The notes under the pieces are model-generated. The model was not told where the DNA came from, did not search any database, and saw nothing but the letters and a program-made list of their open reading frames with translations. Shown in pieces: positions 26,270-35,715 of a stretch of 64,000 nt of DNA. This DNA comes from CAZQQU01 sp964595625 (GTDB lineage: Bacteria > Bacteroidota > Bacteroidia > Flavobacteriales > Flavobacteriaceae), in the NCBI GenBank assembly GCA_964595625.1, contig CAZQQU010000003.1, positions 1 to 64,000 of the forward strand. Direction: 5' to 3'. The position numbers and the translations under genes were made by a program. Numbering within the stretch: the stretch's first letter is position 1; every line of letters starts with the position of its first letter.

Positions 26270-27808
26270 ATGAAAACAAATTTTACACGCTATTTTTTGT
26301 TTGTATTATCGTTAATTCTACAATCTTTGACGGTGCAGGCCCAAGCTCCTGCCATAGACTGGGCAAAGGCTTATGGCGGAAGTTTGAACGATTATTGTTT
26401 TAACGTAAAACAAACTCCGGATGGTGGTTATATACTTGTAGGAACTTCCCTTTCGTCCGACTTTGATGTAAGTAACAATTACGGTGAATCAGATGCTTGG
26501 GTAGTTAAAACCGATGCTTCGGGTAATATCGAGTGGGAAAAAAACTATGGAGGGAGTAATCAAGATGCTATTATGGACGTCATTGTGCTTGACAATGCTA
26601 CCGGCTATGTATTTTTGGCACAAACGAATTCTAACGATGGTGATTTATCTCCTGCTCCACATAACCATATTAAAACTTGGATATTCCAAACCGATATGTC
26701 GGGAATTATCACAAACGACCTTGTTATGGGTACTGTTGCAGGTAACAACATCCCATACTCATTCCTGCAAAATGACGATGGTGATTTTATAATTGTTTCC
26801 GAGCAGTTTCAAAACATCTGGATGACAAAAACTACAGGAAACTTAAACCCTGTTTGGCAAAAATTTTATGGCGGATCACTACATGAATATCCTTCAAAAA
26901 TCAAGCAAACCCATGACGGCGGATATATTTTTATTGGATCCTCTCAGTCTAATGATATTGATGTGGGGGGTAATTATGGTGAGTCTGACATCTGGGTGGT
27001 CAAAACCAATGAATTTGGAACCATTGAATGGGAGCAGAACTACGGTGGCAGCAACTGGGACTATGGAAGAGATATTATACAAAATCCCGATGGAGGTTAT
27101 ATGTTTGTAGGATATAGCGGTTCCAATGATTTTGATTTTGATAATAATTATGGCTTACTAGACATTTGGGTGGTTAAAATCAACGAATCAGGAGAAATTT
27201 TATGGAAGCAGAATTATGGAGGCAGTAATTATGATCAAGTCACCTCAATTATCAGTTCACCTTCCGGAGGATACATAGTGTCCGGGGCGACAGATTCTAA
27301 CGACGGTGATGTTACAGGACATATTGCAGGATTTGACTTTTGGGTATTTGAAATTGATCCCCAAGGAAATTTGTTATGGCAAAAACCTCTGGGCGGCACC
27401 GAAGAAGATATTTCTTATTCTGCATTGCTTAATTCAAACAACCAAATTGTATTAGCCGGGCAAAGCAACTCTAATAATGTGGATGTCAGTGGAAATCACG
27501 GAGGCACGGATATTTGGTTAGCCGTACTGCAAAGCACTATGGATATTTCTGAAAATCATTTCAATGATATAACCATTTTTCCAAATCCCGTTTCTGATAA
27601 ACTACATTTAAGTTTTAACAACCAAATTCCTGACAAGATATCGCTATTAACCATTGATGGTCAAGAGATTATACCAAATATGTATGTGAAACATTCGGAA
27701 GCAGACCAGTGGTTTACAATCGATGTATCTAACCTTGCATCGGGTACTTATATTTTAAAAACCGATACTTTAGATAGCACTCATTGCTTTAAAATTGTTA
27801 AAAAATGA
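26270..27808 (+). CDS. Propeller-like repeat protein with T9SS type A sorting domain
   Basis: 512 residues from the Met at 26270, which opens the signal peptide MKTNFTRYFLFVLSLILQSLTVQAQ. An in-frame Met at 26186 lies inside the preceding gene and is rejected. Six or seven repeats of about 50 residues carry YGGSxxDxxxxIxxTxDGGYIxxGxSxSNDxDV and WVVKxNExGxIxWxQNYGGS, which suggests a beta-propeller. The C-terminus is a T9SS type A domain (ITIFPNPVSDKLHL...SGTYILKTD...FKIVKK). Secreted or surface function; the ligand is unknown. Confidence 0.88.
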   Translation: MKTNFTRYFLFVLSLILQSLTVQAQAPAIDWAKAYGGSLNDYCFNVKQTPDGGYILVGTSLSSDFDVSNNYGESDAWVVKTDASGNIEWEKNYGGSNQDAIMDVIVLDNATGYVFLAQTNSNDGDLSPAPHNHIKTWIFQTDMSGIITNDLVMGTVAGNNIPYSFLQNDDGDFIIVSEQFQNIWMTKTTGNLNPVWQKFYGGSLHEYPSKIKQTHDGGYIFIGSSQSNDIDVGGNYGESDIWVVKTNEFGTIEWEQNYGGSNWDYGRDIIQNPDGGYMFVGYSGSNDFDFDNNYGLLDIWVVKINESGEILWKQNYGGSNYDQVTSIISSPSGGYIVSGATDSNDGDVTGHIAGFDFWVFEIDPQGNLLWQKPLGGTEEDISYSALLNSNNQIVLAGQSNSNNVDVSGNHGGTDIWLAVLQSTMDISENHFNDITIFPNPVSDKLHLSFNNQIPDKISLLTIDGQEIIPNMYVKHSEADQWFTIDVSNLASGTYILKTDTLDSTHCFKIVKK

Positions 27809-28287
27809 AATCCAACTTTTTTTCACCTAAAATATTTTTACGGTTAGGCGGACTGTGTTTTATGCTGATGTGGATACCGTTTATTGTCTTTATGGGCGGA
27901 CTATTTCTATACGATGCCGGCAGTTATAAAACGTATAACGAAATGCCTGTTGTGATGCTATATTCACTGCCAGCAATCGGGTTGCTTTTCTTTTTTTCTT
28001 TTGTGTTTATTATAGGCTCGTTTGTACTCCGTGCCCTTGAAAAAAAACAATTGAAAAAACACGGCAAACCCGCAACAGCTAAGATCTTATCGTTGTACGA
28101 AACCGGATCGACTATCCATCAAAACCCTGTCGTAGGTTTTGAACTTGAAGTTTATCCGAGCAACGGGGCTATTTTCCGAACCAAAACCGAACAAACGGTA
28201 CGACGGTTAGACATTCCTAAAATCCAACCCAATACCGAAGTTAAAATAAAATACCATCCCACCACTCGAAAAGTAATTATTTTGTAG
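27805..28287 (+). CDS. DUF3592-like membrane protein
   Basis: 160 residues with two predicted membrane helices (about 10-35 and 50-75). A C-terminal beta domain has the DUF3592 pattern: KPATAKILSLYETG, PVGFELEVYP-type strand, ending VKIKYHPTTRKVII. Its ATG overlaps the preceding stop (ATGA), so it is translationally coupled to the surface-protein gene. Function of the family is unknown. Confidence 0.7.
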   Translation: MKSNFFSPKIFLRLGGLCFMLMWIPFIVFMGGLFLYDAGSYKTYNEMPVVMLYSLPAIGLLFFFSFVFIIGSFVLRALEKKQLKKHGKPATAKILSLYETGSTIHQNPVVGFELEVYPSNGAIFRTKTEQTVRRLDIPKIQPNTEVKIKYHPTTRKVIIL

Positions 28288-28305
28288 TTTTTATAACATT
28301 GTGCC

Positions 28306-28384
28306 ATATCCCCTTGTAATTACCATATAAAATTTATTGGTTAAATATTTAAGTTTATATTTTTCTCATAAAACAAGGGGATAT
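28306..28384. repeat. Perfect 12-bp inverted repeat with 55-nt spacer
   Basis: ATATCCCCTTGT (28306-28317) is repeated as its exact reverse complement ACAAGGGGATAT (28373-28384). The spacer is AT-rich and non-coding. The second arm ends 25 nt before the ATG at 28410. It could be an operator pair, a long mRNA hairpin or a tiny MITE-like element; no target-site duplication is obvious. Confidence 0.7.
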
Positions 28385-28409
28385 TTCTAACCCTTTAAAA
28401 ACCATTTTT

Positions 28410-28910
28410 ATGTCACAAAACCTGTATTATCCATTATCCGTTGGGAATAGCTGGACTTATAGAATGTCCAACGGAGACCTATACACCTTAAAAATCATTT
28501 CATCCGAAAATGGGGTGTATCAAATCCACAACTCGTTTGAAGATACTACCACACCCGTTAAGAAAGTAGGAAACAAAATTTTTGGTACGGTAGGAGGTGG
28601 TAACGAATTAAAAGAACGCTTTCGCGAAAATGCCAAACCCGGGGATACTTGGGAATTTGAATATCAGGCAAACGGCCTTGATAACCTCTTGCGGCATCAG
28701 GTAAAGGAATTTCTCAAGTCTATAGAGGTAAACGGAAACACCTATACCGATGTGCTGGTTGTTGAAGCCGAATTATGGATGTTAATTTCCGGAAATCTCA
28801 CTTCTATTAACTATTTTACACAATACTATTACGCCAAAGGAGTAGGGGGTATTTTAACGACCACGTCTCAAGGTGATCGCATCGAGCTCATCGATTATAA
28901 ACTGAAATAA
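28410..28910 (+). CDS. Hypothetical protein, cytosolic beta-rich
   Basis: 166 residues without signal peptide or membrane segment. The opening LYYPLSVGNSWTYRM resembles the first strands of lipocalin-like or DUF-type domains common in Bacteroidota, where the phrase PLxVGNxWTY recurs, and the rest alternates strands (GNKIFGTVGGGNELKERF, GVGGILTTTSQGDRIELIDYKL). No catalytic motif is recognised. It follows the 12-bp inverted repeat and precedes another unknown gene by 16 nt. Confidence 0.65.
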   Translation: MSQNLYYPLSVGNSWTYRMSNGDLYTLKIISSENGVYQIHNSFEDTTTPVKKVGNKIFGTVGGGNELKERFRENAKPGDTWEFEYQANGLDNLLRHQVKEFLKSIEVNGNTYTDVLVVEAELWMLISGNLTSINYFTQYYYAKGVGGILTTTSQGDRIELIDYKLK

Positions 28911-28926
28911 CTTTTGAATTGATTAT

Positions 28927-29382
28927 ATGAAAAACATACAAGATGCCTTAGAAAAACACTTTTACTTTTTAGTAAAAAAAGGCTATCATCCACCGTCTAT
29001 CAAAACCAGTTCAAAAGAGTTTTCAATGGTTTATGTGCCCAAAAACCCAACTTATAGTACGCTCTTAATTTGCTATGACCGATATGGATTACCTTATTTT
29101 CAGTTGACACCTCCACCCGTAAAACCCCTAACCCACCCGACCATTCACTTTTCTCTGTTAGAAGCTATTCAGCAAATCAACCCACCGCTTTTTTCAGCCC
29201 TCGCACATTATGATCAACAAGCAAACACCTTTCCCCAATTAAACCATGCCTTCAAGTTGTTGGCAGATTTCTTACATCTCCATTTCTCGCTGCTAGTCTC
29301 GTGTTCCCCTGCTTTGCTAAAAAAAATCACATCAAATCGCCACGAGGGTGGCGCCACTTCTAAAAGTTTTACAAAGACCTAA
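28927..29382 (+). CDS. Hypothetical protein of unknown family
   Basis: 151 residues, basic, proline- and histidine-rich, with no signal peptide, membrane helix or motif I recognise. Segments SMVYVPKNPTYSTLLICYDRYGLPYFQLTPPP and a helical C-half (HAFKLLADFLHLHFSLL) suggest a small mixed fold. It lies 16 nt after the preceding unknown gene and was probably co-transcribed with it. Codon use looks like its neighbours. It could be a lineage-specific orphan. Confidence 0.5.
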   Translation: MKNIQDALEKHFYFLVKKGYHPPSIKTSSKEFSMVYVPKNPTYSTLLICYDRYGLPYFQLTPPPVKPLTHPTIHFSLLEAIQQINPPLFSALAHYDQQANTFPQLNHAFKLLADFLHLHFSLLVSCSPALLKKITSNRHEGGATSKSFTKT

Positions 29383-29440
29383 GGTCATTTTTTAAAAAAT
29401 AGTATCTTTACCCTTTGACACAAAGGTCAAGTAAAAAACT

Positions 29441-30589
29441 ATGAGTTGTACAGGTTGTTCCACAAAAAATGGCGTTCCAAGAGGCTGTAAAAACAACGGC
29501 ACCTGTGGGACTGACAGTTGTAATAAACTGACAGTCTTTGACTGGTTGGGCAATATGTACTTACCCGAGAACCAGCAGCCATTTCTATGGGTAGAAGTAC
29601 GGTTTAAAAACGGAAGAAAAGATTTTTATAAAAACAGTCACCAATTGTCACTTGCTATAGGTGATGTAGTGGTTACTGAAACGGCCATTGGTCATGATGT
29701 GGGCATAGTTACCCTTACGGGGGAATTGGTAAAAATCCAAATGAAAAAGAAAAATGTAGATGCGGATGCAGCCCCTTTAAAAATTCACCGTAAAGCCTCC
29801 CAAAGAGACATCGATGTCTGGCAAGCTGCCCGAGACCGGGAAGAATCGGTTCAAATTCGCTCGCGTCAGCTGGCCATACAATTGGGATTGAAAATGAAAA
29901 TCTCGGATGTCGAATTTCAAGGAGACGGCACCAAGGCTACTTTTTATTACACAGCAGACGACCGGGTAGATTTTAGAGAACTTATCAAGCTTTACGCCCA
30001 AGAGTTTAGTATTCGTATCGAAATGCGACAAATCGGTTTCCGCCAAGAGGCCGCCCGATTAGGAGGCTTGGGCTCTTGTGGCCGTGAGTTGTGCTGCTCC
30101 ACTTGGCTTACTGATTTTCGGTCGGTGAATACCTCGGCCGCTCGGTACCAACAGCTTTCCCTCAATCCACAAAAACTGGCCGGGCAATGTGGCAAACTAA
30201 AATGCTGCCTCAACTACGAATTAGATACGTACCTAGAAGTACTGAAGGATTTTCCCGATACCGATATTAAACTCCAGACAGAAAAAGGAAATGCTGTTTG
30301 TCAAAAAATGGATATTTTTAAAGGATCGCTCTGGTACTCCTACGAAGGGGAGTGGATGAACTGGCACAAACTAACTGTCGATAAGGTAAAAAAAATTATC
30401 AATCTTAATAAAAACAATCAAAAGGTTTCCAGTCTGGAAGAATTTGTGGAGTTTGATACCTTTACGGAAGAAAAAACGTTTAATCACGTAGTGGGACAAG
30501 ACAGTATTACCCGTTTTGATAAACCACAAAAAAGAAAGAGCAAAAAAAGAAGCAAAAACAGAAACCCTAAAAGGAGCCAAAAAAAATGA
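29441..30589 (+). CDS. ricT: Regulatory iron-sulfur complex subunit RicT (PSP1 family)
   Basis: 382 residues. A Cys-rich N-terminus (CTGCSTKNGVPRGCKNNGTCGTDSC) precedes a PSP1 domain (about 50-260) with LGSCGRELCCSTWL and GQCGKLKCCLNYE motifs. The tail is very basic (KRKSKKRSKNRNPKRSQKK). In Bacillus, the YaaT/RicT complex affects RNA processing; in Flavobacteria this gene regularly precedes gldH. Its stop overlaps the gldH start by 4 bp. A TTGAC-N6-GTCAA inverted repeat (29415-29430) lies just before the start. Confidence 0.9.
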   Translation: MSCTGCSTKNGVPRGCKNNGTCGTDSCNKLTVFDWLGNMYLPENQQPFLWVEVRFKNGRKDFYKNSHQLSLAIGDVVVTETAIGHDVGIVTLTGELVKIQMKKKNVDADAAPLKIHRKASQRDIDVWQAARDREESVQIRSRQLAIQLGLKMKISDVEFQGDGTKATFYYTADDRVDFRELIKLYAQEFSIRIEMRQIGFRQEAARLGGLGSCGRELCCSTWLTDFRSVNTSAARYQQLSLNPQKLAGQCGKLKCCLNYELDTYLEVLKDFPDTDIKLQTEKGNAVCQKMDIFKGSLWYSYEGEWMNWHKLTVDKVKKIINLNKNNQKVSSLEEFVEFDTFTEEKTFNHVVGQDSITRFDKPQKRKSKKRSKNRNPKRSQKK

Positions 30590-31068
30590 GTAAATGGTTC
30601 GTATCAATCCTTCTAATGATCCTGTTGCTGAGTTGTGATTCTAACATCGTTTACACAGAATACCAATCGCTACCTGGAAGGTGGAACCCGAATGATAAAG
30701 TCCAATTTACCTTGCCGGAAATCGACTCCACTTCTCATTACAACTTGTTTATCAATTTGAGAAACACCCACCAATACCCTTTTAGTAATCTGTTTCTAAT
30801 AGCGTCTATAAATTTCCCGAACGGGAAAGTCGTATCAGACACGTTAGAATATGAAATGACCCTGCCCGATGGTCGATGGCTAGGAAAAGGTAGAAAAATT
30901 ATCGAAAATAAATTGTGGTATAAAGAGAATATACAATTTTTTGAAACCGGAACTTATACTTTAGAAATACAACACGCTATGCGAAACCTCAACCAAGTAG
31001 AAGGGGTTCAACTAGAAGGTGTAACAGATATAGGAATAAGCATTGAAAAGGTTGTTCCCAATCATTAA
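30586..31068 (+). CDS. gldH: Gliding motility lipoprotein GldH
   Basis: 160 residues with a lipoprotein signal (LLLSC, Cys about 17) and the GldH body (YQSLPGRWNPNDKVQFTLPEIDSTSHYNLFINLRN, DGRWLGKG). GldH is needed for gliding in Flavobacterium johnsoniae. It is a periplasm-facing lipoprotein whose biochemical role is unclear. The gene order ricT-gldH-PBP1A is the usual flavobacterial one and supports the call. Confidence 0.92.
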   Translation: MSKWFVSILLMILLLSCDSNIVYTEYQSLPGRWNPNDKVQFTLPEIDSTSHYNLFINLRNTHQYPFSNLFLIASINFPNGKVVSDTLEYEMTLPDGRWLGKGRKIIENKLWYKENIQFFETGTYTLEIQHAMRNLNQVEGVQLEGVTDIGISIEKVVPNH

Positions 31069-31112
31069 CAAACGATAATGGATAACAAAATTCGGTAACC
31101 CGCTTACAGATT

Positions 31113-33404
31113 ATGGCAAAGAATAAGAAAAGCAGTGGTACTACGAGTACTTGGATATGGATTAAGCGTTTTTGGCTCTTTTTTGGAGGCGCTCTGTTTT
31201 TTATACTCTTCATTTTTCTTTTAGCCTCGTGGGGCGCATTTGGTAAACTTCCTACTTTTGAAGAGCTAGAGAATCCAGAAACCAATTTAGCTACTGAAAT
31301 CATTACTTCAGACGGACAAACTTTAGGTAAATTTTACCGAGAAAATAGAACTCCGGTCAATTATGAAGATCTCCCACAGCACCTTATTGAGGCTTTAGTA
31401 GCCACAGAGGATGAACGCTTTTATAGTCATTCGGGTATTGATGCTCGTGGAACCCTACGAGCTGCGGTATTCTTAGGAAAAAGAGGAGGAGCTAGCACCA
31501 TTACCCAACAATTAGCGAAACAACTCTTTACCGGCGGGTCTAAAAACCTGATTGAACGACTTACCCAGAAAATAAAAGAATGGGTAATAGCGGTACGACT
31601 GGAAAGACAGTACACCAAAGAAGAGATAATTACCATGTATCTTAACAAATACGATTTCTTAAATCAAGCTGTAGGTATACGTTCGGCATCGCGAATCTAT
31701 TTTGGCAAAGAGCCCATCGACTTAACCATCGAAGAAAGTGCCATGCTGGTGGGAATGCTCAAAAACTCCTCGTTGTATAATCCCTTACGACGAGAAGAGT
31801 TAGTTCGCAATCGGAGGAATGTAGTTTTAAATCAAATGGAAAAAAACGATTACATCAGTCGGGAACTTCGCGACTCTCTGAAACAATTGCCGCTCGAACT
31901 TAATTATACTCCCGAAGGGCATGACGAAGGACTGGGTACACATTTCAGAGAATACGTTCGAGCCGAAATTCAAAAATGGATTGACCAACATCCCAAACCC
32001 GACGGAACCACTTATAATATTTATCGTGACGGTTTAAAAATTTATACCACCATTGATTCTAAAATGCAGCAATACGGTGAAATTGCTGTTAAAGAACATA
32101 TTCAAAACCTCCAATCGGCTTTTGACTCCGAAAATCAAAAATTAAAAAACCCTCCGTTTCGGGATATCACCGAAGCTGAAGTTGAAAGCATTCTCAATGC
32201 TGCTATGCGACGTAGCGAAAGATGGCGCTTACTTAAGGAGGCCGGGAAAACAGACGAAGAAATTAAGGCTTCTTTTTACGAGCCTACTAAAATGCAAGTG
32301 TTTACATGGGAAGGTCCTATAGACACCCTGATGCGTCCTATAGATTCCATTCGCCATTACAAATCATTTTTACAGGCTTCTTTGTTGGCCATGGATCCCG
32401 AAACCGGCGAAATAAAAGCTTGGGTGGGCAATATCAATTATAAGCATTTTAAATACGACATGGTCAAAACCGGTAAAAGGCAGGTGGGTTCTACCTTTAA
32501 ACCCTTTGTCTATGCAACAGCAATTGATCAACTCCATATGTCGCCCTGCGACACACTTCCCAATACCCCCTATACCATCGAAGCCGGAAAATACGGATTA
32601 ATTAAATCTTGGACTCCAGAGAATGCCGGAAGAAAATACGGTGGGATGGTTTCGCTAAAAAAAGCTTTGGCCGAGTCACATAACGTGATCACTGCGAATC
32701 TCATCGACAAAACCGGTCCACAAACGGTTATCGATTTAGTAAAAAAATTAGGCATTGATACCCGGGAAATGCCGGCTCAACCCGCTATTGCTTTGGGTAC
32801 ATCAGACGTCACTCTTTACGAAATGGTCGCGGCTTATGGTGTTTTTGCCAATCAAGGTATTTACATCGAGCCAACAGTCATTACTCGTATTGAAGATAAA
32901 AATGGGACTGTACTCTATGAAAACATTCCTTTGACTCGCGATGTAATCAGTGCCGAATCTGCTTATGTCACCGTAAAACTGCTAGAAGGGGTTACAGAGG
33001 GTGGTTCGGGAGGACGATTACGACGTACATGGGAAGGTGATAATTTTTATAAAAAATATATGACCGGCTATCCCTACGGATTTACGAATCCCATTGCCGG
33101 AAAAACCGGTACTACCCAAAATCAAAGTGATGGGTGGTTTATGGGAATGGTACCTAATTTAGTAACCGGAGTTTGGGTAGGAGCAGAAGACCGGTCGGCG
33201 CATTTTAACACCCTCACCTACGGACAAGGAGCTACCATGGCTCTACCGATCTGGGGCTACTTTATGAAAATGTGTTACCAAGATGAAGAACTGAATGTAT
33301 CCAAATCTGCTTTTACAAAACCTGAACACGTAAGTATAGAAACCGATTGTGATAAATGGAAATCTGAAAACTCACAACCGGATGAAACCGATGAATTTTT
33401 TTAA
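31113..33404 (+). CDS. Bifunctional penicillin-binding protein 1A
   Basis: 763 residues building peptidoglycan in the periplasm. A short cytosolic tail and one membrane helix (about 12-38) precede the GT51 glycosyltransferase domain (EDERFYSHSGID, GASTITQQLAKQL). The transpeptidase domain has active Ser in STFKP (about 463), SHN-type ESHN and KTGTT (about 647). Length and motifs are normal for class A PBPs. It is part of the ricT-gldH operon and lies 12 nt before the CoA-transferase genes. Confidence 0.95.
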   Translation: MAKNKKSSGTTSTWIWIKRFWLFFGGALFFILFIFLLASWGAFGKLPTFEELENPETNLATEIITSDGQTLGKFYRENRTPVNYEDLPQHLIEALVATEDERFYSHSGIDARGTLRAAVFLGKRGGASTITQQLAKQLFTGGSKNLIERLTQKIKEWVIAVRLERQYTKEEIITMYLNKYDFLNQAVGIRSASRIYFGKEPIDLTIEESAMLVGMLKNSSLYNPLRREELVRNRRNVVLNQMEKNDYISRELRDSLKQLPLELNYTPEGHDEGLGTHFREYVRAEIQKWIDQHPKPDGTTYNIYRDGLKIYTTIDSKMQQYGEIAVKEHIQNLQSAFDSENQKLKNPPFRDITEAEVESILNAAMRRSERWRLLKEAGKTDEEIKASFYEPTKMQVFTWEGPIDTLMRPIDSIRHYKSFLQASLLAMDPETGEIKAWVGNINYKHFKYDMVKTGKRQVGSTFKPFVYATAIDQLHMSPCDTLPNTPYTIEAGKYGLIKSWTPENAGRKYGGMVSLKKALAESHNVITANLIDKTGPQTVIDLVKKLGIDTREMPAQPAIALGTSDVTLYEMVAAYGVFANQGIYIEPTVITRIEDKNGTVLYENIPLTRDVISAESAYVTVKLLEGVTEGGSGGRLRRTWEGDNFYKKYMTGYPYGFTNPIAGKTGTTQNQSDGWFMGMVPNLVTGVWVGAEDRSAHFNTLTYGQGATMALPIWGYFMKMCYQDEELNVSKSAFTKPEHVSIETDCDKWKSENSQPDETDEFF

Positions 33405-33416
33405 AAAAAATTAATT

Positions 33417-34118
33417 ATGATTAACAAAGTTGTTCCTAATGTGACTGCAGCCTTAGAAGGATTACAAGACCAGATGACCATTATGGTGGGTGGTTTTGGA
33501 TTGTGCGGTATTCCCGAAAATGCGATTGCCGAAATGGTTCGTCGGGATATCAAAGGGCTTACCTGTATTTCCAACAATGCCGGCGTTGACGATTTTGGAT
33601 TGGGCTTACTATTACACAAGCGACAAATCAAAAAAATGATTTCTTCGTATGTGGGCGAAAATGCCGAGTTTGAACGTCAAATGCTGAGCGGTGAGCTCGA
33701 AGTCGAGCTGGTGCCTCAAGGCACCTTGGCACAGCGGTGCCAAGCCGCGCAAGGCGGGTTTCCGGCCTTTTATACCCCGGCCGGATACGGAACCGAAGTC
33801 GCTGAAGGTAAAGAAACCCGAGAGTTTAATGGAAAATGGTACGTACTCGAAAAAGCATTTGAGGCCGATTTTAGTTTTGTAAAAGCCTGGAAAGGCGACG
33901 AAGCCGGTAACCTCATTTTTAAAGGAACCGCTCGCAATTTTAATCCTTGCATGTGTGGTTCGGCCAAAATTACCGTGGCAGAAGTTGAAGAGCTGGTTCC
34001 TGCCGGTACCTTGGATCCCAACCATATCCATATTCCTGGAATTTTTGTACAACGTATTTTTCAAGGTCATAACTACGAAAAAAGGATCGAACAAAGAACG
34101 GTGCGGAAAAGGGGGTAA
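33417..34118 (+). CDS. scoA: 3-oxoacid CoA-transferase subunit A
   Basis: 233 residues, class I CoA-transferase alpha subunit. MTIMVGGFGLCGIPENAI (about 20-38) and CISNNAGVDDFGLGLLL are family signatures. With subunit B it moves CoA from succinyl-CoA to acetoacetate or another 3-oxoacid in the cytosol. The end EKRIEQRTVRKRG is the normal family terminus, so the 76-nt gap to subunit B does not indicate a frameshift. Confidence 0.93.
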   Translation: MINKVVPNVTAALEGLQDQMTIMVGGFGLCGIPENAIAEMVRRDIKGLTCISNNAGVDDFGLGLLLHKRQIKKMISSYVGENAEFERQMLSGELEVELVPQGTLAQRCQAAQGGFPAFYTPAGYGTEVAEGKETREFNGKWYVLEKAFEADFSFVKAWKGDEAGNLIFKGTARNFNPCMCGSAKITVAEVEELVPAGTLDPNHIHIPGIFVQRIFQGHNYEKRIEQRTVRKRG

Positions 34119-34194
34119 GTGGATGGCCTCATAACCGCGAGAAACGAGTAGAAGTATTAAAAAATTAAAAACTAGCAATTGTAAATCGTTCATC

Positions 34195-34851
34195 ATGGGT
34201 TTAACAAAAGAACAAATAGCACAACGCATAGCGAAAGAAGTCAAAGACGGATACTATGTCAATCTAGGTATTGGAATCCCTACTTTGGTTGCTAACTACG
34301 TGCCCGAAGATATGCAAGTAGAATTCCAAAGTGAGAATGGAGTTCTCGGTATGGGTCCCTTCCCTTGGGAAGGAGAAGAAGACCCTGATTTAATCAACGC
34401 CGGTAAACAAACCATCACCACGCTTCCCGGAGCGTCTTTTTTTGATTCAGCAATGAGCTTTTCGATGATTCGTGGAAAGCATGTGGATTTAACCATACTC
34501 GGTGCCATGGAAGTCTCTGAGAAAGGGGATATAGCCAACTGGAAAATCCCCGGAAAAATGGTGAAAGGTATGGGCGGTGCGATGGACTTAGTCGCTTCCG
34601 CAGAAAATATTATAGTGGCAATGATGCATACGAACAAAGCCGGAGAATCCAAACTTCTCAAAGAATGCACCCTACCTCTTACCGGGGTACGCTGTGTAAA
34701 AAAAATAGTTACCGACCTGGCCGTTTTGGAAGTCACCGACAAAGGATTTAAACTTCTGGAAAGAGCACCGGGTGTAACCGTTGAAGAAATCAAAAAAGCC
34801 ACTGAAGGCACTTTAATCATTGAAGGAGAAATTTCCGAAATGGTTTTCTAA
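34195..34851 (+). CDS. scoB: 3-oxoacid CoA-transferase subunit B
   Basis: 218 residues, beta subunit with the catalytic Glu in the SENGVLGMGP motif (about residue 50), which forms the glutamyl-CoA thioester. GGAMDLVASAENIIV is also typical. It forms the heteromeric transferase with the upstream subunit and ends the operon at a strong terminator. Confidence 0.94.
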   Translation: MGLTKEQIAQRIAKEVKDGYYVNLGIGIPTLVANYVPEDMQVEFQSENGVLGMGPFPWEGEEDPDLINAGKQTITTLPGASFFDSAMSFSMIRGKHVDLTILGAMEVSEKGDIANWKIPGKMVKGMGGAMDLVASAENIIVAMMHTNKAGESKLLKECTLPLTGVRCVKKIVTDLAVLEVTDKGFKLLERAPGVTVEEIKKATEGTLIIEGEISEMVF

Positions 34852-34876
34852 CAAACATTTCTTAATCTCTATTTAC

Positions 34877-34906
34877 AACCCGAAAATTTCATTTTCGGGT
34901 TTTTTC
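34877..34906 (+). terminator. Rho-independent terminator after scoB
   Basis: A 10-bp stem AACCCGAAAA/TTTTCGGGTT with a 5-nt loop (34877-34901) is followed by TTTTT. It separates the core-gene operon from the nos operon. Confidence 0.9.
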
Positions 34907-35070
34907 ATTTTTCTTACTTTTTAATCTGATAAAATATTTTTATTTGCAATTCAAAACAAGTGATAAAAACCTCATTTTATGCTTGACAATTGCTGATTTT
35001 AATGTTAAAAACTTGTTTTTTTAATAAAACATACTTAAAAATCACTCTCTTTCCAATAAAAATTTCTTTT

Positions 35071-35114
35071 ATGACTCTGGTCATATTTTTTTGAATATCA
35101 CTAAAATAATTTTG
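35071..35114 (+). promoter_or_regulatory. Nos operon promoter with Crp/Fnr-type site
   Basis: A perfect palindrome ATGAC-TCTG-GTCAT (35071-35084) is followed after exactly 22 nt by the -7 element TAATTTTG (35107-35114), and the first nos-operon ATG is at 35138. The site would be centred about 41 bp before transcription start, the class II activator position for Crp/Fnr proteins such as Fnr, Dnr or NnrR. The same layout recurs at 42406, 59390 and 61889. Confidence 0.75.
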
Positions 35115-35137
35115 TCCAAAAAGTAAACCCTCTCAAA

Positions 35138-35638
35138 ATGAAAAAAATAAATAAATTCTACGTATCCTTTTTTATTAGCCTATTCTTAGTCGCTTGTGGT
35201 GGTTCTGAAAAAGAAGAAAAAGAACAAGTAAAAATCGGTGATTACAGCAAATCCACAAAAACCGAAACAAAAACTGACAAACAAGAGCCCCTTGTTGACC
35301 TTTCCAATAAAGGTATCGGGCCTATTAAATCGGTTACCGTTCCCGCGGAAATTGATGACGCTATGGCTGCACACGGAGAAGATGTCTTCGGTAAAATGTG
35401 TACTGCTTGCCACAAAATGGACAAAAAATTTATAGGTCCTAAACTCGATGGGGTTACTACCCGAAGAGCTCCGGAATGGATTATGAATATGATTATGAAT
35501 CCGGAAGAGATGATTCAAAAAGACCCCATCGCAAAACAGCTGTTAGTGGAATCTAACATGGCTGTTATGGCTAACCAGAACATTAATGAGGAAGATGCAC
35601 GGGCTATCTATGAGTTTTTCAGAAAAAATGATCAATAA
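35138..35638 (+). CDS. c-type cytochrome lipoprotein of the nos operon
   Basis: 166 residues with a lipoprotein signal (LFLVACGGS), a charged linker (about 25-75) and one cytochrome c domain with CTACH heme attachment (about residues 87-91). Distal Met is probably in MAVMANQNI. It likely donates electrons to NosZ in the periplasm. A small cytochrome c before nosZ is usual in Bacteroidota nos clusters as I recall. First gene of the operon, under the Crp/Fnr-like promoter. Confidence 0.88.
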   Translation: MKKINKFYVSFFISLFLVACGGSEKEEKEQVKIGDYSKSTKTETKTDKQEPLVDLSNKGIGPIKSVTVPAEIDDAMAAHGEDVFGKMCTACHKMDKKFIGPKLDGVTTRRAPEWIMNMIMNPEEMIQKDPIAKQLLVESNMAVMANQNINEEDARAIYEFFRKNDQ

Positions 35639-35715
35639 GTATGACAACCGTCATTTTTTCAGGAGGTTACCTCAACTACTTTTGGAAAAATTTCCTTACT
35701 AACACCTCATACGCC

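Noticed and set aside
29415..29430. TTGAC-N6-GTCAA inverted repeat before ricT as a Crp/Fnr site
   Set aside because: The spacer is 6 rather than 4 nt, and 22 nt downstream would be inside the coding region, so it does not fit the respiratory promoter layout.
34090..34194. Possible frameshift between scoA and scoB
   Set aside because: The scoA end RTVRKRG is the normal family terminus and scoB has a complete start, so the 76-nt gap is ordinary spacing.
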